Source: Ciceribacter thiooxidans
Lineage (GTDB): Bacteria; Pseudomonadota; Alphaproteobacteria; Rhizobiales; Rhizobiaceae
Direction of reading: 5' to 3'
DNA: 64,000 nucleotides
Assembly (NCBI RefSeq): GCF_014126615.1
Contig: NZ_CP059896.1
Coordinates: forward strand, 2,366,501 to 2,430,500
This document shows positions 8,046-17,243 of the stretch, piece by piece. A program made the position numbers and the translations under genes. The notes beneath the pieces are model-generated. The model did no database searches. It worked only from the letters and a program-made list of their open reading frames with translations, and was not told the DNA's origin. Every line of letters starts with the position of its first letter. The stretch's first letter is position 1.

Positions 8046-9494
8046 TCACACCCTGACAGCCAGCCTCAGTCCGCCCCAGTGGCGGCCGGAGATGGTGATC
8101 GGGGCGGAGATGTCCTTCATCACGACGAAATTGCCGCCGCCCATGTCGCGGCGGTAGGTCTGCACGAGGAAGGGGGCCGTCGAGCGGCCGGCGGCAAGGC
8201 CGACGCGGTCGGCGAAGATGCGCCGGTTGCGGCAGTTGGCGGTGTTCCACACCGCATCGCCCGGCCGCTGCGGCTCGGAGAACTTGCGGTTGTGGGTCGG
8301 CAGGTAGCCGTTGACGTCGACGGCGGCACAGAAGCCGACGCGGTCGCTTAAGGACAGCACCGGTTCGAGGATCGGCGGCAGCACCCTGTCGGTGAATTCG
8401 GTGAAGCGGGCCATCATCTGGACCGGGTCGGTGCCGGGGATCGGCCGGTACTGGCGGTCGAAGAGCGCGTCCATGGCGATGCGGCCGGTGCGCACGCCCT
8501 CCTCGAAGGCCGCCGAGATGTCTTCGGCAACGTCACGGGCGGTGCGGATCCAGGCGCTGTCGACGGTCTCGATGCCGGCGCTCGCGGTCAGCTGGATCAG
8601 CGTCTCGGAGAGGTTCACCACCTTGTCGACTCGGGCGGCGGCGTTCTGCAGCGCGCCATCGGAGCTTCTGACTTCCCCCGCCATCTCGCCGAGGGTGACG
8701 ACGAAGGCGGAGCACTGGCCGTTGACCGTCTCGGTGGTCTTCGCCATCACCGACGCGCTGTCGAGGATGCGGGTGATCACCCCTTCCATGGTGCCGAAGG
8801 ACTGGTTCATCGCCTGCGAGGTCTCGCGCACGTCGAGTGCGCTCTCGCTCGCGCCCTTGCCTGCGGTGGCGAGCTTCTCGATCTTGCTGCGGATGTCGTC
8901 GAGGATCGTCTGGATCGAGGCCGTCGCCTGCGAGGTCTGCAACGCCAGCGCCCGGATTTCCGAGGCGACGACGGCAAAACCCTTGCCAGCCTCGCCGGCG
9001 CGTGCCGCCTCGATCGCCGCGTTCAGCGCAAGCAGGTTGGTCTGGCGGGCGATGGTGCCGATCTCCGTCGCCACCTTGTCGACGTCCGAAAGCGAACGCG
9101 AGAAGGTGCCGATCTCGGTGCTGATCTCCATCGAGGCGTCGACCATCTGGTCGATCTTGCCGACCGCGCCGGTCATGCGGCTTGCCGAGTCCGACAGCAT
9201 CCGGCGGGCCTCGCCGGCGGTGGCATCGGTTTCACCGAGCGCGGAGGCGACCGCATTGTTGGTCTCGGCGATCGATAGCGCAGTGCGGGTGATCTCGTCG
9301 AAGGTCACGGCATGGCGCTTCGACATCGCCGCGACGTCGGTGATCGCGCCGGCGATGTCGACGAGGTCGATGCCGAGCTCGGAGGCCTCGCGGGCCATTT
9401 CGGAGACGATCCGCTTCAGGAGAGCGGCATCCGCCGCGGCCTCCTCGGGCACGTCATGCTCTTCACTCACGGCGAGCGCATTCGACACGGTCAT
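8046..9494 (-). CDS. soluble methyl-accepting chemotaxis protein
   Basis: A 482-residue receptor with no transmembrane segment. The signalling hairpin tip ([20 protein letters not shown], residues ~150-169, then [15 protein letters not shown]) binds CheA/CheW. The C-terminal ~110 residues ([20 protein letters not shown], then [20 protein letters not shown] and [11 protein letters not shown]) form a small sensory domain of Cache/PAS-like type found after the signalling domain in some alphaproteobacterial receptors. With the sensor C-terminal and no membrane anchor it should sense a cytoplasmic cue; the ligand is unknown. Confidence 0.85.
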   Translation of the reverse strand: MTVSNALAVSEEHDVPEEAAADAALLKRIVSEMAREASELGIDLVDIAGAITDVAAMSKRHAVTFDEITRTALSIAETNNAVASALGETDATAGEARRMLSDSASRMTGAVGKIDQMVDASMEISTEIGTFSRSLSDVDKVATEIGTIARQTNLLALNAAIEAARAGEAGKGFAVVASEIRALALQTSQATASIQTILDDIRSKIEKLATAGKGASESALDVRETSQAMNQSFGTMEGVITRILDSASVMAKTTETVNGQCSAFVVTLGEMAGEVRSSDGALQNAAARVDKVVNLSETLIQLTASAGIETVDSAWIRTARDVAEDISAAFEEGVRTGRIAMDALFDRQYRPIPGTDPVQMMARFTEFTDRVLPPILEPVLSLSDRVGFCAAVDVNGYLPTHNRKFSEPQRPGDAVWNTANCRNRRIFADRVGLAAGRSTAPFLVQTYRRDMGGGNFVVMKDISAPITISGRHWGGLRLAVRV

Positions 9495-9589
9495 TGCAAA
9501 CCCCTCCCAAGATTCGGAGGATCATCGCCGATCGTGGTTAAGGCTTTGCAAATATTCACATATAGACGAAAGTCTAAGGTCCGGGCAGT

Positions 9590-10588
9590 TCAGAGGGCGC
9601 CGATGTCCTTGAGCTTCTTCAGCACGGCCGGGTTCGGTTCGCCGGTCTCCGGCAGGCGATAGTGGCGCTCGAAGTGGCGGATCGCCGCGCGCGTCTCGGC
9701 GCCGGCAACACCATCGACCTTGACGTCGCTGTAGGCGATGTTGCTCAAGCCCTGCTGGATCGCCATCACCATGTTCGGGTCGGCGCCGCCGGCGATCGCC
9801 TGCGGGATGTCCTTTGCCGGCCGCAGCGCCACCTCGACGGTGCGGGCCTCCGTCTGGGCCTTGCGACGCTTTTCCGAGACGGTGGCGACGGTGCGCTCGG
9901 CGCTGCGGATTGCGGCGGCCACCGGGTCCTCGCCGGCTGCGGGCGAAATGTCGCCGGCCGGACGCGGCACGGGACGAACGGCCACGGCGCCGCTTTCAAC
10001 GGTGAGTGCTGCGAGCAGTTCCGGGCTCGGCCGTCCGTCCGCCGGCATGGCGACGGATTTCTGGAAGGCGGCGATCGCGGCCTCCGTGCGCGGGCCGGTC
10101 AGGCCGTCGACGGTGCCGTCATAGAAGCCGCGGCGGGCAAGTGCCTGCTGCACGGAGCGCACGAGGCCGGAGTCGGCGGGAGCGTTCGCGGGCGGAACGG
10201 CGGCGGTCGTCTCGTTCACCGCGGGCGTCGACGTGGCGGCCACCGCCGGGGCCGCGGCATCGCCCTCCTGCGGCTCCTCGGCCCGCTCGATGCGGAAGGT
10301 CGTGACCCGCGAAGGGTCTTCCATCAGCGTATTGCGGGCAACGCCTGCGAGCGCATTGAAATCGGCCCTGTCGCGGGTGCGCCAGAAGGGCGAGGGATGG
10401 ACGCCTGGCTGGTACCACAGCGCGTTCGCGGCGATCATGCCGAACACGACGCAAAAGGCCGCCGCCCCGCCGAAGCCGGCGGGATGGCGAGCCGCGAAGC
10501 CGGCGAGCGCGCCGGCAGCCCGCGAGGCGAGACCCGGCGCACGGCGCGCGGGCTTCCTCTCAGGCGATTTTCGCTTTCGCTTCGTCAT
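9590..10588 (-). CDS. membrane-anchored peptidoglycan-binding protein (two PGB repeats)
   Basis: A 332-residue protein with a basic N-terminus (MTKRKRKSPERKPARR), one membrane helix at about residues 40-58, a low-complexity Ala/Pro/Glu linker, and two PG_binding_1 modules. One is near residues 145-195 (VQQALARRGFYDGTVDGLTG), the other near the C-terminus (IQQGLSNIAYSDVKVDGVAG). It probably sits in the inner membrane with its modules in the periplasm. It starts inside the last codons of the histidine kinase gene (29-bp overlap), so the two are likely made together. Confidence 0.85.
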   Translation of the reverse strand: MTKRKRKSPERKPARRAPGLASRAAGALAGFAARHPAGFGGAAAFCVVFGMIAANALWYQPGVHPSPFWRTRDRADFNALAGVARNTLMEDPSRVTTFRIERAEEPQEGDAAAPAVAATSTPAVNETTAAVPPANAPADSGLVRSVQQALARRGFYDGTVDGLTGPRTEAAIAAFQKSVAMPADGRPSPELLAALTVESGAVAVRPVPRPAGDISPAAGEDPVAAAIRSAERTVATVSEKRRKAQTEARTVEVALRPAKDIPQAIAGGADPNMVMAIQQGLSNIAYSDVKVDGVAGAETRAAIRHFERHYRLPETGEPNPAVLKKLKDIGAL

Positions 10589-12092
10589 GCACCCATTCGT
10601 CCTTCGTTCGCGCAGCCACGGCGTTCTCCGCCTTCAGCCGCGGCGGGAAGTCCACCTTGTTGTCCGCGCCGGCCGTATCGCCGGCAGCGATGATTCCGGA
10701 GCCGTCCGCCGGCAGTGTGACCGTCACCACGGTTCCCTCGCCCGGCCGGCTCGCCATTTCGAAACGGCCGCCATGCAGTGCCGTCAGGCCCTTCACCAGC
10801 GACAGCCCGAGACCCGAACCCTCGTAGCGGCGGTTGAGCTCGCCGTGGATCTGGGTGAAGGGCTTGCCGATCAGCGACAGCTTCTCCGGCGCGATGCCGA
10901 TGCCCGTATCGCTGACGACGAGCTTCAACTCGCCACCCTCGATACCCGCGTCGATCGTGACCGCGCCGCCGGCTTCGGTGAACTTGATGGCATTGCCGAC
11001 CAGATTGATCAAGACCTGGCGCACCGCGCGCTCGTCGGCGACGACCTCGCCGAGGCCGCGGCCGAGCCGGCTCGTCAGCGTCACGCCGCGGGTCTTCGCC
11101 TGCAGCGACAGCATGTTTTCGCAATGGCTGATCGTCTCGGCGATCGCAAAGGGTTCGAGCGTCAGTTCGTAGCGGCCTGCCTCGATCTTCGACATGTCGA
11201 GCATCGCATTGACGACCGAAAGCAGGTGGGCGCCGGACTGGTGGATGAGGCCGACATATTCGCGCTGGCGGTCGTTCTGGAGCTTGCCGAAATATTCGCC
11301 CGCGAGGATATCGGAGAAACCGAGAATGGCGTTGAGCGGCGTGCGCAGTTCGTGGCTGACGGCGGCGAGGAAGCGCGACTTGGTCTCGTGCGCGTCGGCC
11401 GCCTCGCCGGCCATGCGGCGGGCCTCGTCACGGATGCGCATCTCGCCGGCGATGTCGAGGATCTGGGCGTGGACGGCGGCAAGCGCGCCGTCTGCACCGC
11501 GCACGGCGGTCATGTCCATGCGGACATTCATGAATTGCGACTGCTCGAGCCCGAGCATCGGCCGGTCGAGGCGAAGGTCGATCGCCACCGCATCGACGCC
11601 GGCGCGCAGGTCCGCGAGCGCCTCGACGAAGCCGAGCCGGTCGGAGACGTGGACATGCTCGACGAAGGGGCGGTCGACCGGATCGCGCAGGAAAGAGAAG
11701 AACACCTCGCGGTCGCGGCCGCCGGCGGCGCGGACCTGGCCCTTGGCATCGAGCCGGAGGAGAAGGCCGGGGCATGCATCGGCGGAGAAGCCGTCGATGG
11801 CGGGGGCGTCCGCCGTCTCGCCCGAACGGCCGGGCGTGCGGGCGAAGGCAAAGGCGGTGACGCTTGCGAGAAGGAAGAGCGAGAGCACCAGCGCGAAGCC
11901 GAGCGGCAATGCGACGGCCGGGCCGGTGACGAGGAGGAGTGCGGCGGGAACGGCCGGAACGAGCGGCAGGAAGGCCAGCATCACCCGGCGCAGCAGCAGC
12001 ACGTCGGCGGTCGCAACGGCCCGTCCGGCACCGGCGCATGCAAGGCAGGCGCGTGCCGCACCGTCCAGGATCGCTACCGTCATGTCAGCCAT
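10560..12092 (-). CDS. PAS-containing membrane sensor histidine kinase (PleC/DivJ-like HisKA)
   Basis: About 510 residues from MADMTVAILDGAARACLACA. Two membrane helices lie near residues 36-56 and 62-84, a PAS-like region near 100-215, the HisKA H-box VSHELRTPLNAILGFSDIL with His247, then HATPase motifs NLVGNAIKF (N box), DTGIGIAP (G1) and GSGLGLSLVKG (G2). The H-box resembles the PleC/DivJ/PdhS kinases that act on DivK in alphaproteobacteria; which one this is cannot be told. A longer frame starts at 12260, but 12092 lies just before the first hydrophobic segment. Overlaps the peptidoglycan-binding gene. Confidence 0.8.
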   Translation of the reverse strand: MADMTVAILDGAARACLACAGAGRAVATADVLLLRRVMLAFLPLVPAVPAALLLVTGPAVALPLGFALVLSLFLLASVTAFAFARTPGRSGETADAPAIDGFSADACPGLLLRLDAKGQVRAAGGRDREVFFSFLRDPVDRPFVEHVHVSDRLGFVEALADLRAGVDAVAIDLRLDRPMLGLEQSQFMNVRMDMTAVRGADGALAAVHAQILDIAGEMRIRDEARRMAGEAADAHETKSRFLAAVSHELRTPLNAILGFSDILAGEYFGKLQNDRQREYVGLIHQSGAHLLSVVNAMLDMSKIEAGRYELTLEPFAIAETISHCENMLSLQAKTRGVTLTSRLGRGLGEVVADERAVRQVLINLVGNAIKFTEAGGAVTIDAGIEGGELKLVVSDTGIGIAPEKLSLIGKPFTQIHGELNRRYEGSGLGLSLVKGLTALHGGRFEMASRPGEGTVVTVTLPADGSGIIAAGDTAGADNKVDFPPRLKAENAVAARTKDEWVHDEAKAKIA

Positions 12093-12565
12093 TTTACTCA
12101 ATACCAGCACGCCAAATTTCCGCGAACGCTTGCACTCTCGAACCACCCCGACCATAGGCGCCGCGCGCTTAAGGAAAAGATAAAGCAAGGGGTCGCAACG
12201 GCGCCCGGAAGGCCCGGTTTGCGCCATTCCGGAACAAGCCGGCCAAGCTTTCGCATTCATGGTTAACGGGGCGTAAGCGACGGAAATTACGGCATTTTCT
12301 GGGCCGCGTTAACCTTTGGCCGGAGGCGGCGCGGCAAATCGCCGGGATTTCGGGGACCACCCCCCTGTTTATGCTTAACGGCGATTGCTAAAACTTGATG
12401 CAAATGGCGCGTGAGGGCCGGATCGTTAGAATTTTAGTCAATTTCGCCGAAAACCCGAGCGAGTTTTGCAAAGCGAAATTACCACCCCGCGAATAGGCTC
12501 CTTTCACACGCCGGGAAGGACCCGGCAGCCGGCACGGACCGGTGATGCTCGGACGGGTAAACGCA
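12093..12565. other. divergent intergenic region, no gene seen
   Basis: About 470 bp between the histidine kinase (minus) and the DUF5330 gene (plus). It is less GC-rich than the genes and contains TTAAC motifs near 12264, 12310 and 12375, none with the exact TTAA-N7-TTAA spacing of a CtrA site. It presumably holds the promoters of both genes. Confidence 0.5.
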
Positions 12566-12967
12566 ATGTGGTTTCTGATCAAAGGAACGTTCTGGTTTTC
12601 GATGGTGCTGGTGCTCCTCTCGTATTTCGGCACTCGGCCGGAGGCGCAGAACACCGGCGCATCGCTCGACGTCGCCGACGCGATTTCGGCGGCCACCGAC
12701 GCCTATGCCTATGTGAGCGAGATCTGCAGCGTGAAGCCGGATGTCTGCGTCAAGGGTGCCGAAACCTTCTCCGCCCTCGGCGAACGGGCCCGTGAAGGCG
12801 CGCTCGTCGCCTACCAGCTCCTCGACCGCCAGTTCGGCGACGACGCCAAGGAAAAGGCCGCCGTGGCCGGCGAGACCGCCGACGACGTCTCGGACGTCAT
12901 CGTGACCGGCACCGTCAACACGTCTGCCGGCGCCGTGCCGACGCCGCGGCCGAAGCCGGCCTCCTGA
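12566..12967 (+). CDS. DUF5330-like small membrane protein
   Basis: About 133 residues starting MWFLIKGTFWFSMVLVLLSY, one N-terminal membrane helix or signal anchor. Then a periplasmic region with two cysteines (SEICSVKPDVCVKGAETF) and the C-terminal proline stretch VPTPRPKP. I recall rhizobial homologues as DUF5330; function unknown. GGACGGG lies upstream of this start; another ATG at 12545 would add seven residues. Not overlapped by its neighbours. Confidence 0.7.
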   Translation: MWFLIKGTFWFSMVLVLLSYFGTRPEAQNTGASLDVADAISAATDAYAYVSEICSVKPDVCVKGAETFSALGERAREGALVAYQLLDRQFGDDAKEKAAVAGETADDVSDVIVTGTVNTSAGAVPTPRPKPAS

Positions 12968-13167
12968 TTTTTCAAAGCTTGCCCCGGGGCGCTCGCCGCA
13001 CCGGAGCCTGATGACTGCCCTACTGCCATACTGTCGACTTGTGCCCCTTTCGGCCGACGCGGTGCCTTTTTCATAAGGTGCCGCGTTTTTCTTTTCCCGC
13101 AGCGCGGCAGTTCAATTCGCCGCCGGGATCGCCTATATCGGGGAAGAGACAATAAACGGAGCCGGGA

Positions 13168-13602
13168 ATGACCACCCTGCAGGACATGATCGACGATTTC
13201 GCCTTCCTCGACGACTGGGAGGACCGCTATCGTTACGTCATCGAGCTCGGCAAGGCGCTGCCCGACATGCCGGAAGCGGAAAAGACCCCCGAACGCAAGG
13301 TGAAGGGCTGCGCAAGCCAGGTGTGGCTCGCAAGCAAGGTCGGCGACGGCGACGACCCGGTGATCACGTTTTCCGGTGATTCGGACGCCCATATCGTGCG
13401 CGGGCTGGTGGCGATCGTGCTCGCCGCCTATTCCGGCAAGCGCGCCTCCGAGATCGTCAAGTTCGACGCGATCGACCTCTTCGGCAAGATCGGCCTCATC
13501 GAGCACCTCTCCGCCCAGCGGGCGAACGGGCTGCGCTCGATGATCCAGCGCATCCGCGAGGAAGCCGCCCAGGCGCTGGTGGAAAGCGCCCCCGGACGCT
13601 GA
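13168..13602 (+). CDS. sufE: SufE cysteine-desulfurase activator
   Basis: A 144-residue SufE: MTTLQDMIDDFAFLDDWEDR, the signature VKGCASQVWLAS with the sulfur-accepting Cys at about residue 50, and LAAYSGKRASEIVKFD. SufE takes persulfide sulfur from SufS and passes it to the SufBCD scaffold for Fe-S cluster assembly. The gene stands alone, away from any suf operon in view. The start is preceded by AACGGAGCC. Confidence 0.92.
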   Translation: MTTLQDMIDDFAFLDDWEDRYRYVIELGKALPDMPEAEKTPERKVKGCASQVWLASKVGDGDDPVITFSGDSDAHIVRGLVAIVLAAYSGKRASEIVKFDAIDLFGKIGLIEHLSAQRANGLRSMIQRIREEAAQALVESAPGR

Positions 13603-13639
13603 TCGCCTGCCCCTGCCGCCGCTCGTCCGGGTCGACGCG

Positions 13640-14110
13640 GTGCCGCTCGTCCCTTCTCCCCGCGAGCGGGGAGAAGGTGCCGGCAGGCGGATGAGGGGGA
13701 TCACTGCAAACGCCGAGATAGAGATTTCACCCCCTCTGCCCTGCCGGGCATCTCCCCTCAAGGGGGGAGATCGGACCCCCGCCGACGTGGGCCGCCCCTC
13801 ACGACCTATCCGGACGAGCCGCCACTGCGAATCCCACCGATCCAGCGCCCCTGTTGTTCCCAAGTCACCTTCGCTGAATTCTCGGCTCTGACTGGCGGGC
13901 GCGAGGCTGGCCGCGGCCGATCTCCGGCTATCGCATCTGGGAGACCGGTGGCGGCTCCGGGCTCCCTCTTCTCCCCAGCGGGGAGAAGTGCCGAGCGAAT
14001 GCGAGGCGATGAGGGGCTGCCCGGCACCGCCTTTGCGCTTCGCGCCCCCCTCATCCGGCCCTTCGGGCCACCTTCTCCCCGCTGGGGAGAAGAGACCCCG
14101 TCACCCCGGA
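13640..14110. repeat. palindromic mosaic repeats (types A, B and E)
   Basis: The gap 13603-14122 contains a type A hairpin (TTCTCCCCGCGAGCGGGGAG, 13656 on), a type B arm (CATCTCCCCTCAAGGGGGGA near 13748) and two type E hairpins at about 13968-13990 and 14075-14095. The type E pair frames the text GCCGAGCGAATGCGAGGCGA, which recurs at 56140-56160. No gene is seen here. Confidence 0.8.
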
Positions 14111-14122
14111 CAGAACCACGCC

Positions 14123-14947
14123 TCAGCCGATCTCGGGGCGATAATCCTCCGCCCCCCAGTGGCGGGTGTGCCGCGACGGAGCCGCCGGCGGGGCGTAATG
14201 CCGGGCGAGCGCCATCAGCGCGGCGCGCAGCATCAGCTTTGCCGAGCGCACCGGCCATTGCCGTTCGCGCTCCACCGTTTCCAGCCCCTTCATGAAGCAG
14301 CAGACGTCGAGCGCCACGCCGGCGAGTTCCGGCCCCATGGCCTCGACCGCCGCCGTCACCCGGCGCCGTGCGGCAAGGGCGCTGTCGCCGAGCTCCGCGG
14401 CGCCGCCGGCCGTTCCTTTCGTGCGACTTGCGAGCCGCGGCTCCCAGGAGGAGGTGATGCGCGGCTGCAGGCCGGCGCGGAGGAAATCGGCGGCGAGCCG
14501 CTCGCCTGCCTCGATCGCCTGCGCATCGAGGAAGGGCCCGCCGTCGCGCCCCTTGAGGCGGGCGAGCGGACCGAGCGGCGATTCGGCAAGGTTGCGCCGC
14601 ACCGTGGCGGCCGGCCTCCCCGCCTCCCCCTCTTCTCCCGGCAGCGCGCAGAGTTCGATCTCGCGGTGCTGGTCGGCAAAGCCGCCGGCCTCGGGATCGG
14701 TGAGCGCCCGGCGGAGGAAGGCGCGTGCCTCGTTGCCGGCGACGACCGCCCGGCCGCGGCGCTTCAGGAGGCCGCGGGCGACGGCGAGCCGCACGAGCCG
14801 TTCGGCGAGCACGATCTCGCCCCCGCTGCCCGAAAGACGGCAGGCGCCGCCCTCCTCGCCGGCGATCCGCATCGGTCCCGAAAGGGCAAGCCGCATCAGC
14901 CGCAGGAGGGCCCTGCGCTCCGCCGGCGCCGGACTGCCGTCAGCCAT
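14123..14947 (-). CDS. DUF6456 family protein (probable DNA-binding)
   Basis: A 274-residue basic, Ala/Arg-rich protein. The N-terminal third (RALLRLMRLALSGPMRIAGE to RGRAVVAGNEARAFLRRAL) looks like a winged-helix region. The C-terminal part (QPRITSSWEPRLA, DVCCFMKGLETVERERQWPV and LMLRAALMALARHY) is the segment I associate with DUF6456 in rhizobia. Its start overlaps the end of the DnaA-domain-IV gene by eight bases (14940-14947), so the two are an operon. Function unknown; a role in DNA or chromosome handling is only suggested by the partner. Confidence 0.65.
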   Translation of the reverse strand: MADGSPAPAERRALLRLMRLALSGPMRIAGEEGGACRLSGSGGEIVLAERLVRLAVARGLLKRRGRAVVAGNEARAFLRRALTDPEAGGFADQHREIELCALPGEEGEAGRPAATVRRNLAESPLGPLARLKGRDGGPFLDAQAIEAGERLAADFLRAGLQPRITSSWEPRLASRTKGTAGGAAELGDSALAARRRVTAAVEAMGPELAGVALDVCCFMKGLETVERERQWPVRSAKLMLRAALMALARHYAPPAAPSRHTRHWGAEDYRPEIG

Positions 14948-15353
14948 GCGCAGGACCTCCGGCTGTGAGGAAGAAGCTTGCCGTCAGGCGCTCGGCGGCG
15001 CCGACGAAATCGTCATAGGCGCGGTTTTCGCGCCGCTCCTCGACGGTGCGGCAGGCATGCGAGACGGTGGAACGATCGGCGCCGAAAGCGATCGCGACAT
15101 GCTGCATCGGGATCTGCAGGACGACGTGGCTGACATACATGGAAATCTGGCGGATGTGCTGGACCGAGCGGCGGCGGTCACGCCCGGCCCTGCCCTCGTC
15201 GCCGGCGAAGGCGAGCAGCTCCGCCACCACCTGCCGCACCATCATGCAGCGGAAGCGCAAGCTCTGCCGCTCGGCGGGAGACAGCAACGCCGCCGGATCC
15301 GGCGGCTGCGGCGCCGGCTGATACTCGACGGGAACGACTTCCTGTGACAGCAT
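14940..15353 (-). CDS. stand-alone DnaA C-terminal (domain IV) helix-turn-helix protein
   Basis: A 137-residue protein. Residues ~65-115 (VQHIRQISMYVSHVVLQIPM then HVAIAFGADRSTVSHACRTV) match the DnaA domain IV signature that reads DnaA boxes. Domains I-III, including the ATPase, are absent. It could bind DnaA-box DNA without initiating replication, acting as a competitor or transcription factor. Starts at 15353 after GAGGAGAG. Overlaps the DUF6456 gene. Confidence 0.75.
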   Translation of the reverse strand: MLSQEVVPVEYQPAPQPPDPAALLSPAERQSLRFRCMMVRQVVAELLAFAGDEGRAGRDRRRSVQHIRQISMYVSHVVLQIPMQHVAIAFGADRSTVSHACRTVEERRENRAYDDFVGAAERLTASFFLTAGGPAHG

Positions 15354-15686
15354 GGGGCTCTCCTCGGGATGTAGGTTTTTATTCCTATATCCTTTTAGCC
15401 CAACTCGCCGGCCGGAAAACCACAGGAATTGGGGGAGGTGTGTTTTTCGCGAGGGGGGTGGAGAGCGGCGTGAGGGGACTGGCAGGTGTCAGTGGCGAGC
15501 CGAAAAGCTGCCAATAGACAGGCTCGTTTCAGGGATCCTGATCAGCCCATTTGGGCGACTTGCGTACTCATGCCTTGCTCGAGACACTTCATGCCTAGCT
15601 TTATTCTGTAAGAAGATGAGTGCGAGTGGCTCCGAAGCCAGAAGGTGGTCTATCCCGCCGCTTGATCCAATAGGCAATCGTCTCTG
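15354..15686. other. intergenic region at left edge of a low-GC cassette
   Basis: About 330 bp with no convincing gene. Base composition drops from about 15490 onward, where GATCC, TTCAAACC and other A/T-rich words appear. I see no clear tRNA, integrase or direct-repeat attachment site. Confidence 0.4.
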
Positions 15687-16199
15687 CTACTTCAAACCGG
15701 CGAGGTATATGAGCTCTTGAACCGCAACACGGACGTCGGGAATAAGCTGCTCGATGTCGGTTCGATGCGCCAGATAGCGGCGGCTGTGAGCGGATTTGTC
15801 GCCAATATCTTTCAACTTTGGCAACGCCTGCTTCGCGTTCCGACCAAGGTTCCACGTCGTCTCATTGATAGTGGCCCCAATAAGGTCGCGTAGAAAAAAG
15901 AAATCTCCGGTCGAGTTTTTAATCCGGTCCGAGATGGAGTGCTTCTCGAAGGCTTCGATTATTAGTGTTTCGATTAAGCGCCGCAGCATGACGGCGGCGG
16001 CGTCATACCAGCCGTTCTCGTAGGCCCCGTTTACCTGGTTGGCGACACGTTCGATGTACCCGCGGGTCCCTCTAACAAGCGACATGTTGACGACCGACTG
16101 GGACTTCGCGGGCAATCCTTCTTCGGGCGGCTTCAAATCGTCCGAAAGCTCGGAATGAATTGCCTTTGCAGTCAGAACAATGTTCTTAAGGACATCCAT
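15687..16199 (-). CDS. DUF4145/HEPN-like protein of a two-gene cassette
   Basis: A 170-residue, mostly helical protein. The middle, NGAYENGWYDAAAVMLRRLI then ETLIIEAFEKHSI, and the end, KLKDIGDKSAHSRRYL, match DUF4145-like proteins, a branch of the HEPN superfamily. The GDKSAH motif stands where HEPN RNases carry Rx4-6H; whether it is active is unknown. Its ATG overlaps the TGA of the DUF5343 gene (TGATG). GC content and codon use are clearly lower than in flanking genes, which suggests transfer. A role in defence or toxin-antitoxin is a hypothesis. Confidence 0.6.
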   Translation of the reverse strand: MDVLKNIVLTAKAIHSELSDDLKPPEEGLPAKSQSVVNMSLVRGTRGYIERVANQVNGAYENGWYDAAAVMLRRLIETLIIEAFEKHSISDRIKNSTGDFFFLRDLIGATINETTWNLGRNAKQALPKLKDIGDKSAHSRRYLAHRTDIEQLIPDVRVAVQELIYLAGLK

Positions 16200-16828
16200 C
16201 AGCCGTCCTTGCGACCGTATAGATGCTTCGCCATACTTTCGAAGATTTTATCGATCTGCTCTGCGGTCGATTCCGGCGAGATATGAACTTGAATGTCAAT
16301 GTGAACTGCTGGGCCGTTCTGGACATTCGGACGTTGCGGTTCTTGCGTCGGAGCATTGGCCGGCGCAGTATGGAGCGGCCCGGTGTGGATCGATGTGTTG
16401 ATATCCAATGGCGCTGAAGAGAAATCGGCCTCCGTCGCCAACGCCTTGAACGTCGCCACAGTCTTTGCGATCACCTGCTGACCGGCGGTAGAACTCGTAC
16501 TGAATACGTGTCCTATTTCAGTGTTGGATCTGGTGTGGGCGTCGGGATAGATCGCATAAAGCTCAGCGTAGCCCTTTCGGATCGCCTCGCCAAGAACAGC
16601 CCTGTGGTGAGTTCCCCGAAAATTGCTCCAGACTGAAGTTGGCGTTCCAGCGCTATCGATTAGGCCGACGAATCTAAGGACACCTATCAATGACTTGTCA
16701 TTACTGGAGGTGAAGCCGATCGTCTTGAGCCACGCAGTTGTTGCCTTTTTCGGAATGCCGATCGTTCGAATCTTTTCCAGAAGAGGCTTAATCTTTCCTG
16801 TTACGTTAGTGTAAGCAAAGTCGCCCAT
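16199..16828 (-). CDS. DUF5343 family protein of a two-gene cassette
   Basis: A 209-residue protein. The N-terminal ~110 residues (TGKIKPLLEKIRTIGIPKKA, then WLKTIGFTSSNDKSLIGVLR and GLIDSAGTPTSVWSNFRGTH) follow the DUF5343 pattern, which looks like a winged-helix/SAM-like region. A linker rich in Thr, Pro and Asn follows, then VHIDIQVHISPESTAEQIDK ahead of a short C-terminal helix. It is the first gene of a coupled pair with the HEPN-like gene. Low GC, unlike its neighbours. Function unknown. Confidence 0.7.
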   Translation of the reverse strand: MGDFAYTNVTGKIKPLLEKIRTIGIPKKATTAWLKTIGFTSSNDKSLIGVLRFVGLIDSAGTPTSVWSNFRGTHHRAVLGEAIRKGYAELYAIYPDAHTRSNTEIGHVFSTSSTAGQQVIAKTVATFKALATEADFSSAPLDINTSIHTGPLHTAPANAPTQEPQRPNVQNGPAVHIDIQVHISPESTAEQIDKIFESMAKHLYGRKDG

Positions 16829-17140
16829 TTGCCCCCCAGTACATTTTGCTTAAGTGAAGCACAATTCTAGGATGAGTCGCAAGTCGTGCAGCTAATCGCG
16901 CCGGACTTATGCGCAGAAAGCTGAACGCACGCCTTTTCCGGGCCCCAGCCCACATCATCCACTCTCGAGGATTAAGGGACAGACCAGAATGAACTGTTCT
17001 GCAGCACGCCCGACTTCTCCTCCGGGCGCAGAAAGACGAAATAGCATGAAAGATTACGCAATGCCTGCTCTCGGGAAGAGGCCCGGCTCACCACAATGAC
17101 CTACAAGAGGCCGCAAAGCCCCCCTCCTCCCCTCTCTCAC
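16829..17140. other. intergenic region, no gene seen
   Basis: About 310 bp between the DUF5343 gene and the mucR terminator. Composition returns to high GC toward 17100. It presumably carries the promoter of the low-GC cassette, but I see no convincing -35/-10 pair, tRNA or attachment repeat. Confidence 0.4.
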
Positions 17141-17144
17141 CCCA

Positions 17145-17180
17145 CAAAAAACCCGGCCCGCGCACGGCGGAACCGGGTTC
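17145..17180 (-). terminator. Rho-independent terminator of mucR
   Basis: Read on the minus strand, AACCCGG (17179-17173) pairs with CCGGGTT (17156-17150) around a GC-rich loop and is followed by a run of T (17150-17145). It lies 64 bp past the mucR stop. Confidence 0.8.
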
Positions 17181-17243
17181 TCGAAAACCAGACCTCCAGC
17201 CACCCCTTCGGGACCGGAAAGGTCTTTCTGTGATCGCGGGGTC

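Noticed and set aside
15400..17100. Attachment sites or tRNA beside the low-GC cassette
   Set aside because: I searched by eye for tRNA arms and flanking direct repeats and found none that were convincing; there is no integrase or transposase.
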